Positions 36,262 through 44,394 of a stretch of 64,000 nucleotides of DNA are shown here, one piece after another; the first letter of the stretch is position 1, and the number at the start of each line of letters is the position of its first letter. Under the pieces are notes generated by a model. That model saw nothing but the letters and a program-made list of their open reading frames with translations. It was not told the origin of the DNA and ran no database searches. The position numbers and the translations under genes were made by a program. Source of the stretch: JBCBKU01 sp038521345 (GTDB taxonomy: Bacteria > Pseudomonadota > Alphaproteobacteria > Rhodobacterales > Rhodobacteraceae); contig JBCBKU010000009.1 of NCBI GenBank assembly GCA_038521345.1, positions 1 to 64,000 on the forward strand, given 5' to 3'.

Positions 36262-36588
36262 ATGTTGAAGACGCGTGCCAAGTATCGATTGGGCCAAGTG
36301 GTCCGCCACAAAAAACATCCCTTCCGGGGCGTTGTTTTTGATGTGGACCCCAAATTCTCGAATACAGACGAATGGTATGACGCCATTCCAGAGGATAGCC
36401 GTCCGCGAAAGGATCAGCCGTTCTACCACCTTCTGGCCGAGAACGATCAAAGCTACTACGTGGCTTATGTGTCGGAGCAGAATCTGGTGGCGGACTATTC
36501 TGGGGAACCTGTGACCCATCCGGATGTACCGGATCTGTTCGGCGATTTCTCTGACGGCCACTACCCGCTGCACATTCAGCTGAACTGA
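36262..36588 (+). CDS. hspQ: Heat-shock protein HspQ
   Basis: 108 residues from ATG 36262, with AGGGGGA 9-13 bases ahead. Family motifs: YRLGQVVRHKKHPFRGVVFD, NTDEWYDAIPE, RKDQPFYHLLAEN and YVAYVSEQNL. In enterics HspQ binds hemimethylated DNA weakly and modulates Lon protease. Heat control by RpoH is expected, but I cannot point to a convincing sigma-32 site in the 82-base upstream gap. Confidence 0.95.
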   Translation: MLKTRAKYRLGQVVRHKKHPFRGVVFDVDPKFSNTDEWYDAIPEDSRPRKDQPFYHLLAENDQSYYVAYVSEQNLVADYSGEPVTHPDVPDLFGDFSDGHYPLHIQLN

Positions 36589-36592
36589 GCCT

Positions 36593-38167
36593 TCAGTATC
36601 CAAGCGCGCATCCGTCTTTTCGCGGGTCGGAGGCGCCTTCTAGGAGCCCACTTTCGTGGACGAAGATCGCCTGCGCACCGCCGATCGGAGCTGGGGGAGC
36701 GACGACTCGGTGGCCCATCGCCGCAAGTGTGGCGCGCGTGGCCGCGGGGTAAGAACCCTCCATGCGCAGATCTCCGTCCACCCAGAATGCGCGTGGGGCG
36801 TCGATTGCGGTCTGAGCATCCATTCCGAAATCGGTCATGTTAGTCAGAAACCGGGCATGTCCGACGAACTGATACGCCCCGCCCATGACCGCAAAAGGCA
36901 TGGTTATGCGATCTTTGTCGCCGAGCATTGCGGGAAGTATGGTGTGAAGGGGGCGTTTTCCCGGCCCTGCTTCGTTCGGGTGTCCCGGGGTCAGATTGAA
37001 TCCGCTCCCGCGGTTGTGGAACAGGATCCCGAATTTCTCGGATGCGATCCGAGATCCAAAGTCGCTGAACAATGATGAGATCAGTGAAACTTTCGAACCG
37101 TCGCGGTCCACCACGGTCGCGACGACCGTGTCCTTGTGCAATTCTTCCGTCAATGGAGCCGGGTCAGGCAGAACACGTTTGGGGTCGATAAGACTGGCCA
37201 GGCGCTTGGCGGTTGCTGGGTCCAGAAGGCGGTCGGTTCGAGCGGTGTGATCCGGATCCGCAATGAAGCGGTTCCTCGCGTCGAAAGCGAGTTTTGTGGC
37301 CTCGGTTTCAAGATGCGCGCGCTCGGGGCCGAAAGGATCCATCGACGCGATGTCGAACTCGGCCATCATATGGGTCATGAGGATTGCGATCGCACCCACC
37401 CCATTCGGCGGGTGTTCGATCAAACGTTGACCTTTGTAGGATCCTTCAATCGGGTCTGTGTAGTCGGGTGAGACAGAGGCGAAATCATCCATCGTGTGCG
37501 TGCCGCCAAGCGCCTGAAGACTGGCAACCATATCGGCGGCAACCTCCCCCTCGTAGAAAGCCGTCGGCCCGTCCTTGGCAACGCGGCGGAGCACGTCCGC
37601 CTGGCCCGGGGCCCTAAACAAGGTGCCAGGGGTCGGGGGTGTCGTGCCAAGCCCAAAATGTGTCCGAGCGGCCTCGTTCTCCGGTTCGCTTGCGCGCCTG
37701 CGGTCGAAGATCACCCGGTGGGCGAGGGGGATCCCTTCTTCGGCATAGTGGATGGCGGGGGCCAACACTCGGTCCAATCCGATCTGACCATGATCTTCAA
37801 GCACACGCGCAATGGCCGCGACGCCGCAGGGCAGGGTAACGCTGTGGACGCCAGAGGGGTGGTCGGTTTGACCCGCGGCGCGCAGGGTTTCGGCATCGAG
37901 ACCGGCTGGAGCCTTGCCAGAACCGTTCATGGCCCGCACGCGGTTTTCGCTGCCCTTGGTGAAAAGGAAGAATGCGTCTCCACCGATCCCGTTCATCTGC
38001 GGCTCTGCAAGGCCAAGGACCAGACCTGCGGCCACCGCGGCATCCAGCGCGTTCCCACCTGACTTGAGGATTTCAATTGCCGTCAACGTCGCCAAAGGAT
38101 GCGAAGTCGCGCACATTCCGTTCTGAGCGAAGACCGGCGAACGGCCAGGGATTTCAAAATTTCGCAT
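36593..38167 (-). CDS. ggt: Gamma-glutamyltransferase
   Basis: A 524-residue Ntn-hydrolase precursor. The nucleophile is T347 in LHKDTVVATVVDRDG; self-cleavage before it would give a 178-residue small subunit, the normal size. The large subunit contains GGNALDAAVAAGLVLGLAEP and NGIGGDAFFL. No signal peptide is seen, so a cytoplasmic member is likely. It transfers or hydrolyses the gamma-glutamyl group of glutathione-like peptides. Confidence 0.93.
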   Translation of the reverse strand: MRNFEIPGRSPVFAQNGMCATSHPLATLTAIEILKSGGNALDAAVAAGLVLGLAEPQMNGIGGDAFFLFTKGSENRVRAMNGSGKAPAGLDAETLRAAGQTDHPSGVHSVTLPCGVAAIARVLEDHGQIGLDRVLAPAIHYAEEGIPLAHRVIFDRRRASEPENEAARTHFGLGTTPPTPGTLFRAPGQADVLRRVAKDGPTAFYEGEVAADMVASLQALGGTHTMDDFASVSPDYTDPIEGSYKGQRLIEHPPNGVGAIAILMTHMMAEFDIASMDPFGPERAHLETEATKLAFDARNRFIADPDHTARTDRLLDPATAKRLASLIDPKRVLPDPAPLTEELHKDTVVATVVDRDGSKVSLISSLFSDFGSRIASEKFGILFHNRGSGFNLTPGHPNEAGPGKRPLHTILPAMLGDKDRITMPFAVMGGAYQFVGHARFLTNMTDFGMDAQTAIDAPRAFWVDGDLRMEGSYPAATRATLAAMGHRVVAPPAPIGGAQAIFVHESGLLEGASDPRKDGCALGY

Positions 38168-38251
38168 GATGCTCTTGCCACGACATTATTTCTTAGGGCT
38201 TAGAGCGATCGACGCGGGTTGCCAATCCCATGACGGGACAGGCGCCGGCCG

Positions 38252-38737
38252 CTAGTTGAGCGGTATCGAGAAGTTCAGTTCGTTCCGGTCGTCGACCCTG
38301 CGGTATTCCATACGCTCCGTGAGCTGGCGGATCAGATACCAACCAAAGCCGCCCTCCGGGAGTTCTTCGAGTTTGTCCGACAATGGGCGAAGGATGCCTT
38401 CGGGCGCGCGACCGTCGGGCATGGCATTGCCGCTGTCGCGTGTGACGCAGTCCAGCTTCCCGGGTGCGGCCACGAACGAGACTTCGATCGAGGCATCGTT
38501 GCGGCCGGCATAGGCATGCTCCACGATATTATTCATCACCTCGGCCAGAACGATTTCGATGTTCTGCCAAGCTGCCGGTCCAAGGTTCAGACCCCTTGTC
38601 GCCCGGTGTGCGGTGGCAAGCGCCGCCCGCACACCCTCCGGCGTTGCGGCGCAGACGATCCGGACCGGTTTGCCCATCACAGTTGCGGCGGCTTCGCCTT
38701 GGTCGTTGGTGTCAGACGGCACGCGCCACACCTTCAC
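38252..38737 (-). CDS. RsbW-like anti-sigma serine kinase (HATPase)
   Basis: 161 residues with a GHKL ATPase fold: N-box EVMNNIVEHAYAG, G1 box DSGNAMPDG and G2 box EGGFGWYLI. It matches single-domain anti-sigma kinases that phosphorylate a STAS antagonist. Its GTG start lies 26 bases inside the STAS gene end, so the two are coupled. No sigma factor or PP2C phosphatase is adjacent. An ATG at 38677 is a less supported start. Confidence 0.88.
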   Translation of the reverse strand: MKVWRVPSDTNDQGEAAATVMGKPVRIVCAATPEGVRAALATAHRATRGLNLGPAAWQNIEIVLAEVMNNIVEHAYAGRNDASIEVSFVAAPGKLDCVTRDSGNAMPDGRAPEGILRPLSDKLEELPEGGFGWYLIRQLTERMEYRRVDDRNELNFSIPLN

Positions 38738-39047
38738 CGTCCGCCCCGTGGATTGTGAAGATGCTGTCCATTCGGGTCAGCCGGAATACTTTCGCCACCC
38801 CAGGTGATAGGTTCGCAAGCTCAAGCGGACGATCCGGCCCGAGTAGCTTCATGGAAGCCACTACCGCCCCCAATCCGCTACTGTCGAGGAATTCGACCTG
38901 CGACAGATCAAGGATTACCGGCCCAGAGCCTTCACGTGTGACATCGCGGACCGCGTCCTTGAACTCGACCGCGGAGGCCGCATCAATCCTCTGTTCGTTG
39001 ACGGTGATCACGAGCTTTCCGTCGACGATCTCATGTGCCATGTTCAT
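38712..39047 (-). CDS. STAS-domain anti-sigma-factor antagonist
   Basis: A 111-residue protein that is just a STAS domain. The phosphorylation site is Ser-56/57 in EFLDSSGLGAVVAS, as in SpoIIAA and RsbV. Unphosphorylated it would bind the kinase encoded by the overlapping downstream gene and free that kinase's target. Divergent from the methionine sulfoxide reductase gene, 82 bases apart. Confidence 0.9.
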   Translation of the reverse strand: MNMAHEIVDGKLVITVNEQRIDAASAVEFKDAVRDVTREGSGPVILDLSQVEFLDSSGLGAVVASMKLLGPDRPLELANLSPGVAKVFRLTRMDSIFTIHGADGEGVARAV

Positions 39048-39129
39048 ATCTTGCTCCGTCGCGACTTCAGCGAAACGATAAGTTGCAACGGTTACGATGC
39101 AGTAAGCGATCGAGAGACGGAGACGCAGA

Positions 39130-39579
39130 GTGGAGTATCGGGCGTTGGTCGCGCGTGTTACGGCGCTGACCGGGGGTGAAACGGACGAGGTCGCTTTGAT
39201 GGCAACAGTGGCCTGTGAAGTGCACCATTCGGATGAACGCTTTCACTGGACGGGCTTTTACCGTGTCGTTGCCCCAGATCTCCTGAAGATCGGCCCCTAC
39301 CAGGGCGGTCACGGCTGTCTTGTCATCCCATTCGACAAAGGTGTCTGTGGGGCCGCGGCGCGGACAGGCCAGACCCAGATCGTCGACGATGTTGAAGCCT
39401 TCCCGGGACATATCGCGTGTGCGGCCTCCACGAAGTCCGAGATCGTTTTGCCTGTGCGCGACCGAAAGGGGAAACTGATTGCAGTCCTCGACATAGACAG
39501 CGACTATTCGGCGGCATTTGGACAAGCGGATGCAGAGGGCCTGTCCGAAGTGCTTAGTTCCGTTTTCGGCCGACCCTGA
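39130..39579 (+). CDS. Free-methionine-(R)-sulfoxide reductase (GAF domain)
   Basis: 149 residues starting at GTG 39130 (GGAG upstream). A GAF domain with cysteines C63, C73 and C97 (HGCLVI, KGVCG, GHIAC). Their spacing of 10 and 24 is the same as the catalytic set C84, C94, C118 of E. coli fRMsr. It reduces free Met-R-sulfoxide, an oxidative-stress repair task. It is followed by rluA after 14 bases, likely one transcript. Confidence 0.92.
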   Translation: MEYRALVARVTALTGGETDEVALMATVACEVHHSDERFHWTGFYRVVAPDLLKIGPYQGGHGCLVIPFDKGVCGAAARTGQTQIVDDVEAFPGHIACAASTKSEIVLPVRDRKGKLIAVLDIDSDYSAAFGQADAEGLSEVLSSVFGRP

Positions 39580-39593
39580 GCTTTCCGAACGCC

Positions 39594-40241
39594 GTGGACG
39601 CTGTCTATTCTCCTCCCGAAACACCGTTAGACGTGGTGCACGTGGATCACGAGATTCTGGTCCTGAACAAACCTTCGGGACTCTTGTCCGTGCCGGGCAA
39701 GGGACCGGAATTGGCCGATTGCCTGATCGGCCGGGCGGCTAGTGCGTTTCCTGATGTGCTGTTGGTGCACCGGCTTGATCGCGACACGTCGGGCGTGATG
39801 GTTTTCGCACTGACACCTCATGCTCAGCGGCACTTGGGGCTCCAGTTCGAGAAGCGCCAGGTTCGAAAGACATATGTCGCCGAGGTCAGCGGAGCCTTGA
39901 CCGAGGACACAGGATTGGTCGATTTGCCGCTGTCGGTCGACTGGCCCAACCGCCCGCGCCAAAAAGTGGACATGGACGCTGGCAAGGCGGCGGTCACCGA
40001 GTGGAAGGTCGTCCGGCGCAGGCCGGGTGCCTCGCGGGTCCGACTCTTTCCAAAAACAGGTCGATCCCACCAATTGCGGGTTCATATGGCGGCGCTGGGG
40101 CATCCCATCCTTGGCGATCCATTCTATGCCGAAGGGACTGCCCGGGACGCGCCTCGCCTGATGCTACATGCCGAGGAACTTCGCCTGCGCCACCCCGATG
40201 GCGGCGCAGGGCAGAGATTTCGGGTGCCGTGCCCGTTCTAA
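39594..40241 (+). CDS. RluA-family pseudouridine synthase
   Basis: A 215-residue cytoplasmic enzyme starting at GTG 39594. The active site is HRLDRDTSG at 59-67 with catalytic D62; other motifs are LVLNKPSGLLSVPG, VRKTYVAEV and TGRSHQLRVHMAALGHPILGD. It has no S4 domain and its size equals E. coli RluA, which modifies 23S rRNA and some tRNAs. Its exact target base is not deducible. Confidence 0.92.
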   Translation: MDAVYSPPETPLDVVHVDHEILVLNKPSGLLSVPGKGPELADCLIGRAASAFPDVLLVHRLDRDTSGVMVFALTPHAQRHLGLQFEKRQVRKTYVAEVSGALTEDTGLVDLPLSVDWPNRPRQKVDMDAGKAAVTEWKVVRRRPGASRVRLFPKTGRSHQLRVHMAALGHPILGDPFYAEGTARDAPRLMLHAEELRLRHPDGGAGQRFRVPCPF

Positions 40242-40260
40242 GTCTTGGTTCGTCGGGCGC

Positions 40261-40866
40261 TCAAACGGTCTGCGGACCCAAGGCTTTGGCGATCGCGGTA
40301 ATCTCTTCTTGACGGATCTCATGCCCGCCAGAGTGCCATTCCAGACGCGTCTCGGCGCCTTGGCTTACCAAGTAACGGGCAAGGGCCTCAGTGCGTTCCG
40401 GTGGGCAAATAGGATCGTGCCGACCCGCGGTGATCAGGATCCGACGGCCCGACAGTCCGGCCTGTGGTTTCGGATCCCACGGGATAAGAGGATGGAGCAG
40501 AACAACATCGTCTACGAGTTCAGGGTTCGTCAGCACCACCGAAGCCAGGATATTGGCGCCGTTCGAATAGCCAAGGCCGATGGTCCGGTTTGCACCTGTT
40601 CGCGCCTTTTCCGCCGCGATGAACGCAGCCATGGTCTGGGTACGCCGGGCGAGATCCTCCATGTCGTAGATCCCTTCGCCGGTTCGCCGAAAGAAGCGAA
40701 GTGCGCCCCCTTCGGAGACGTCCCCGCGCGGCGAGACGACCTGCGCGTCGGGCAGAAGGTCGCGCGCAAAAGAGTGGAACTGATCCTCGGTTCCGCCGGT
40801 TCCGTGGAAGGTGAGAAAGAGGGGGGCATCGGGCCGCCCCTCGTGACGGTTGGCGACATAGCTCAT
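40261..40866 (-). CDS. Alpha/beta hydrolase, MhqD-like phospholipase/carboxylesterase
   Basis: 201 residues from ATG 40864-40866; a TTG at 40899 would overlap the upstream gene. The fold is alpha/beta hydrolase with oxyanion LTFHGTGGTED, nucleophile GYSNGAN, Asp in AGRHDPICPP and His in HSGGHEI. It is one of the small esterases paired with hydroquinone dioxygenases (MhqD in Bacillus subtilis). It follows the dioxygenase gene with 4 bases between, so the pair is one operon. Confidence 0.87.
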   Translation of the reverse strand: MSYVANRHEGRPDAPLFLTFHGTGGTEDQFHSFARDLLPDAQVVSPRGDVSEGGALRFFRRTGEGIYDMEDLARRTQTMAAFIAAEKARTGANRTIGLGYSNGANILASVVLTNPELVDDVVLLHPLIPWDPKPQAGLSGRRILITAGRHDPICPPERTEALARYLVSQGAETRLEWHSGGHEIRQEEITAIAKALGPQTV

Positions 40867-40870
40867 GGCG

Positions 40871-41797
40871 TCAACCAATGGGTTCCAACGTCGCCTCAAG
40901 CCGGCGGCGAAGATGTGCGTGCTGCGCGGGGAGTTTCAAGTCTTCCCCAAGATGCGCTGGATCCTCGTCTCGGTCGAAGCCGGGCTCGTTGGTGGCCACT
41001 TCGAAAAGTACTCCACCAGGCGTCCGGAAATAGATTGCCCAGAAGTAATCCCGGTCAATCACAGGGGTCACTTGATAACCGGTGTCCAAGAGTGCTTCGC
41101 GAACTTCAAGCTGGCGGGCCCGGTTCTCGACCGCGAACGCAATATGGTGCACAGATCCGGCGCCCTGTGCGGCCATTGGCGCATCGGGCAGCGTTTCGAC
41201 GTCGATTGCATCGGCGCCGTTGCCACTGGCCAACTGAAAACGTGTCACGCCTCCATCAGTGTCCGCCCTTTCGTAGCCCATAAAGGTCAGGAGTTCAGCC
41301 GTCGCCCCGCCATCGGCGAGCCGCATGGAAGCCGAGTGAAACCCGCGAATGGCTATGTCTTCAGACAGGGATCCGCCCGTCCAAGGCGTCCGACTATCGT
41401 CGGTTTCGACCAGCGCGAACCCGTCGCCGTCGGGCCCGTCAAAGGCCAGAACCGAGTCGCCGAAGCGCTCACTGCGGTCCAGCCCCTGAACCCCGAGGCC
41501 GGCCAGCCTGTCAGTCCATTGGTCAATGCTGCCCGGCGGAACGGCGAAGGCCGTCGTGCCTACTTCGCCGACGCCCTTGCGGCCCGGCGCGGCCATGGGA
41601 AACGGAAAGTACGTCATCACTGTTCCCGGGCTTCCTTCGGCGTCACCATAATAAAGGTGGTAGACGTCCGGAGCGTCGAAGTTCACGGTTTTCTTGACCC
41701 GGCGAAGGCCAAGCGTGTCGGTGAAGAACGAGTTGTTTTCTGCGGCACCCGACGCAAGCGATGTCACGTGATGCAGGCCTTTGATCTGTGTAAGCAT
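40871..41797 (-). CDS. Ring-cleaving (extradiol) dioxygenase, MhqO-like
   Basis: 308 residues from ATG 41795-41797 with a perfect AAGGAGG 7-13 bases ahead; an upstream start lacks support. Two glyoxalase/VOC modules: GLHHVTSLASGAAENNSFF with the first metal His, and VHHIAFAVENRARQ plus GVLFEVATNEPG supplying the second His and Glu. Such Fe(II) enzymes open hydroquinones and protect cells from quinones. It pairs with the MhqD-like esterase. The upstream region holds two dyads that may be operators. Confidence 0.9.
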   Translation of the reverse strand: MLTQIKGLHHVTSLASGAAENNSFFTDTLGLRRVKKTVNFDAPDVYHLYYGDAEGSPGTVMTYFPFPMAAPGRKGVGEVGTTAFAVPPGSIDQWTDRLAGLGVQGLDRSERFGDSVLAFDGPDGDGFALVETDDSRTPWTGGSLSEDIAIRGFHSASMRLADGGATAELLTFMGYERADTDGGVTRFQLASGNGADAIDVETLPDAPMAAQGAGSVHHIAFAVENRARQLEVREALLDTGYQVTPVIDRDYFWAIYFRTPGGVLFEVATNEPGFDRDEDPAHLGEDLKLPAQHAHLRRRLEATLEPIG

Positions 41798-41844
41798 CTC
41801 TGCCTCCTTCAAATACGGTTGCAGCAGAGATATCGCGTGCGTGA

Positions 41845-41891
41845 TATTTATAAATACTCGCAATCGCGCCCTTTATGTGCAAATGAGCACA
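41845..41891 (-). promoter_or_regulatory. Candidate operator dyads of the quinone-detoxification operon
   Basis: A perfect 12-bp palindrome TATTTATAAATA (41845-41856) lies ~50 bases upstream of the dioxygenase start, and a second dyad TGTGC-N6-GCACA (41876-41891) is 20 bases further up. The AT-rich patch stands out from its GC-rich surroundings. No regulator gene is adjacent; MarR-type repressors control the Bacillus counterpart. Confidence 0.4.
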
Positions 41892-41953
41892 CATAGGTCA
41901 TGACACCAGCGGCCAATGATGAGAACGCGCGGGATGAAGAGACAAGGAGGTAA

Positions 41954-41975
41954 GGCACTGCCAATCGGCAGCGCC
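41954..41975 (-). terminator. Hairpin downstream of the aldehyde dehydrogenase gene
   Basis: Stem GGCACTGCC (41954-41962) / GGCAGCGCC (41967-41975) with a 4-base loop. On the minus-strand RNA it is fully paired with one G-U. It lies about 100 bases past the gene's stop with a T-rich but interrupted tail. The rest of the 281-base gap 41798-42078 holds only the operator dyads above. Confidence 0.5.
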
Positions 41976-42078
41976 GCCCATGCCCGTCCTTCAGGAACCG
42001 CCGCCTAGGTCAGACGCGACGCGAGGTCTGTCCGATCCAGTCATTCGATCGTCGGGTATTCAATTGACGAGTCTCGTC

Positions 42079-43512
42079 CTACTCGGCTGCCCAGCCCGAG
42101 ATCGATTTCACTTCCAGATACTCCTCAAGACCGAACGTTCCGGATTCGCGGCTGTTACCCGACCACTTGAACCCGCCGAACGGTGCCCCGGCTCCGCGGG
42201 GGCGCCCGTTCATCTCGACCACGCCAGAGCGGAGCTGTCGAGCAACGCGGTTCCGTTTTTCGCCATCTTGGCTTTGCACATAGTTCTCAAGCCCGTAGGG
42301 CGTATCGTTTGCGATGGCGATGGCCTCGTCTTCTGTTTCAAACGGGATCATGGACAAAACAGGTCCGAAAATCTCTTCGCGGGCGATCGTCATTTCGTTT
42401 GTAACATCGGCGAATACGGTGGGTCGCACAAAGAAACCTCGGTTGAAGCCTTCGGGGCGCCCGGGCCCGCCCGCGACCAGCCGAGCTCCTTCAGCAATCC
42501 CCTTTTCGATGAGCGCCTGAACGCGGCCGTACTGACGCTCGGACACTAGCGGGCCGATATGGCGCCCGCTCTCATGGCCGCTGCCCACAACAGTTCTTTC
42601 GGCCGCTTCGCGGGCCATCTCCACCGCGTCGTCATAGATCGATCGCTGGACCAGCATGCGTGTTGGAGAGTTACAGGACTGCCCGGTGTTGTTGAAACAG
42701 GTTGCCACGCCTCGACGCACCGCCTCGGGATCGGCGTCTTCGAATACGATGTTTGCGCCTTTTCCACCAAGCTCGGTCCGGACGCGCTTTAGCGTATCAG
42801 CCGCTGCCTTGGTGATCGCAATTCCTGCACGCGTCGATCCCGTAAAAGAGATCATGTCGATGTCCGTGTGAGTGGAAAGAGCGGTTCCGACTCCGGGCCC
42901 ATCGCCATTCACAAGATTGAAGACCCCTGCTGGTACACCTGCTGCGTCGATCATTTCAGCGAACAGCACCGCGTCCAGCGGTGTGTACTCAGAGGGTTTG
43001 AGCACCATTGTACAGCCGGCTATGAGTGCCGGAAGAACTTTCAACGTGACCTGGCTAATGGGCCAGTTCCAAGGTGTGATCATGCCTACGACACCAACCG
43101 GGTCCATTGTCAGGTAGTGATCTGCGGGCCCTTCCTGCCAAGACCAGCGGAATTTCTTGGCGGTATCGATTGCATCCTTGATATTGCCCGCGCCCGCTGC
43201 GGACTGCGAAACTTTCGAGAAATCGATCGGTGCGCCCATAGTGTGGCTGATGACCTCAGCCACCTCGTCTTCGCGCGTGCGGTACACATCGAGGATTCGC
43301 TCGGCCAGTGCGATACGCTCCTGCACCGGCGTAGCCGCCCATCCCGGGAAGGCCCGCCGCGCCGCGGCCACTGCCGCATCGGTGTCGGTCTGATTTCCAA
43401 GTGCGATCTGGGCGTAAGGTTCCTCGGTCGAGGGATCGACAATCGTGAACCGATCCGTGCCATGGGCCGGGATCCACTGGCCGTCGATAAAAAAGTCAGT
43501 GCGTTCGATCAT
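42079..43512 (-). CDS. NAD(P)-dependent aldehyde dehydrogenase
   Basis: 477 residues from ATG 43510-43512 with AGGAGG 6-11 bases ahead; the frame continues up 24 codons. Motifs: TPWNWPISQVTLKVLPAL, FTGSTRAGI, catalytic Glu in ELGGKGANIVF, catalytic Cys in NNTGQSCNSPTRM and EEIFGPVLSMIPF. A general ALDH superfamily member; the substrate is not known. It is divergent from the peroxiredoxin gene across 177 bases. Confidence 0.93.
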   Translation of the reverse strand: MIERTDFFIDGQWIPAHGTDRFTIVDPSTEEPYAQIALGNQTDTDAAVAAARRAFPGWAATPVQERIALAERILDVYRTREDEVAEVISHTMGAPIDFSKVSQSAAGAGNIKDAIDTAKKFRWSWQEGPADHYLTMDPVGVVGMITPWNWPISQVTLKVLPALIAGCTMVLKPSEYTPLDAVLFAEMIDAAGVPAGVFNLVNGDGPGVGTALSTHTDIDMISFTGSTRAGIAITKAAADTLKRVRTELGGKGANIVFEDADPEAVRRGVATCFNNTGQSCNSPTRMLVQRSIYDDAVEMAREAAERTVVGSGHESGRHIGPLVSERQYGRVQALIEKGIAEGARLVAGGPGRPEGFNRGFFVRPTVFADVTNEMTIAREEIFGPVLSMIPFETEDEAIAIANDTPYGLENYVQSQDGEKRNRVARQLRSGVVEMNGRPRGAGAPFGGFKWSGNSRESGTFGLEEYLEVKSISGWAAE

Positions 43513-43689
43513 GACATCCTCCTGTCTCGATGAGGGCACGCTTGCAGGGCCTCGTAGCGCGTGCAACCCCGTCAGCGGCGGCACATATGCCGAAGCCGAC
43601 GTGTGCGCGATGCAAGGTCCGCGGACAAGACTTTTGCGTCACGGCAAGGACGCATATGTCACGTGGACATGGCCCAGGAGGACGAAACC

Positions 43690-44343
43690 ATGGCACTTCG
43701 AATTAACGACACCGTTCCCGATTTCAAAGCGCAGTCGAGCGCCGGTCCGATCCAATTTCACGACTGGATCGGTGATGCGTGGGCAATACTCTTCTCGCAC
43801 CCCAAGGACTTCACCCCAGTCTGCACCACCGAATTCGGCGCTGTCGCACGTCTGGCCGAAGAATGGGCCAAGCGCGGCACCAAGGTGATTGGCGTCTCGG
43901 TTGATCCGGTCGAAGATCACACGCGTTGGATCGGCGATATCGAGACAGCGGCCGGTGCGCCGGTCCAGTTCCCCATTATCGCGGATCAGGATCTTGCTGT
44001 CTCCAAGGCATTCGACATGCTCCCGGCCGAATTTCACCTTCCCGGCCAGCCGACTCCTGCCGACAGCCAAACCGTGCGGTCGGTGTTCATCATCGGACCT
44101 GACAAGAAGCTGAAGCTTTCTATGACGTATCCCATGACTGTAGGCCGGAACTTTGCCGAGGTCCTGCGAGCGTTGGATGCCCTTCAGACAACGGCCAAGC
44201 ACGGCGTTGCAACGCCCGCCGACTGGACCCTTGGTCAGGACGTCATCATTCCGGTGGCGGTGGACAACGAAGCGGCGAAAGAGAAGTTCGGTGAATTTAC
44301 CACCGTCTTGCCTTATCTGCGGACGACGCAGCTTCCCGGCTAG
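43690..44343 (+). CDS. 1-Cys peroxiredoxin (Prx6 type)
   Basis: 217 residues from ATG 43690 with AGGAGG ahead; the longer frame from 43561 has no support. Peroxidatic C45 is in HPKDFTPVCTTEFG. There is no resolving Cys, and the C-terminal Prx6 domain is present (YPMTVGRNFAEVLRALDAL, VLPYLRTT). It reduces hydrogen peroxide and organic peroxides. The gene is probably a monocistron, closed by the hairpin downstream. Confidence 0.95.
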   Translation: MALRINDTVPDFKAQSSAGPIQFHDWIGDAWAILFSHPKDFTPVCTTEFGAVARLAEEWAKRGTKVIGVSVDPVEDHTRWIGDIETAAGAPVQFPIIADQDLAVSKAFDMLPAEFHLPGQPTPADSQTVRSVFIIGPDKKLKLSMTYPMTVGRNFAEVLRALDALQTTAKHGVATPADWTLGQDVIIPVAVDNEAAKEKFGEFTTVLPYLRTTQLPG

Positions 44344-44358
44344 AAGAACAGGGCGCTG

Positions 44359-44387
44359 GACCCGGCGCGTGTAAGGCACGCCGGGTC
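44359..44387. terminator. Two-way hairpin between converging peroxiredoxin and esterase genes
   Basis: Perfect 9-bp stem GACCCGGCG (44359-44367) / CGCCGGGTC (44379-44387) with an 11-base loop, in the 51-base gap. No T run follows on either strand, so it would be a weak or factor-assisted terminator. Confidence 0.5.
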
Positions 44388-44394
44388 GTGGTGC

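Noticed and set aside
41900..41953. 17-codon plus-strand frame divergent from the dioxygenase gene, possibly a regulator remnant
   Set aside because: Too short to match anything, and the sequence after it shows no frame resembling a MarR or LysR protein.
41980..42549. 189-codon plus-strand frame opposite the aldehyde dehydrogenase
   Set aside because: It lies antisense to a gene with all ALDH motifs and has low-complexity, shadow-type composition.
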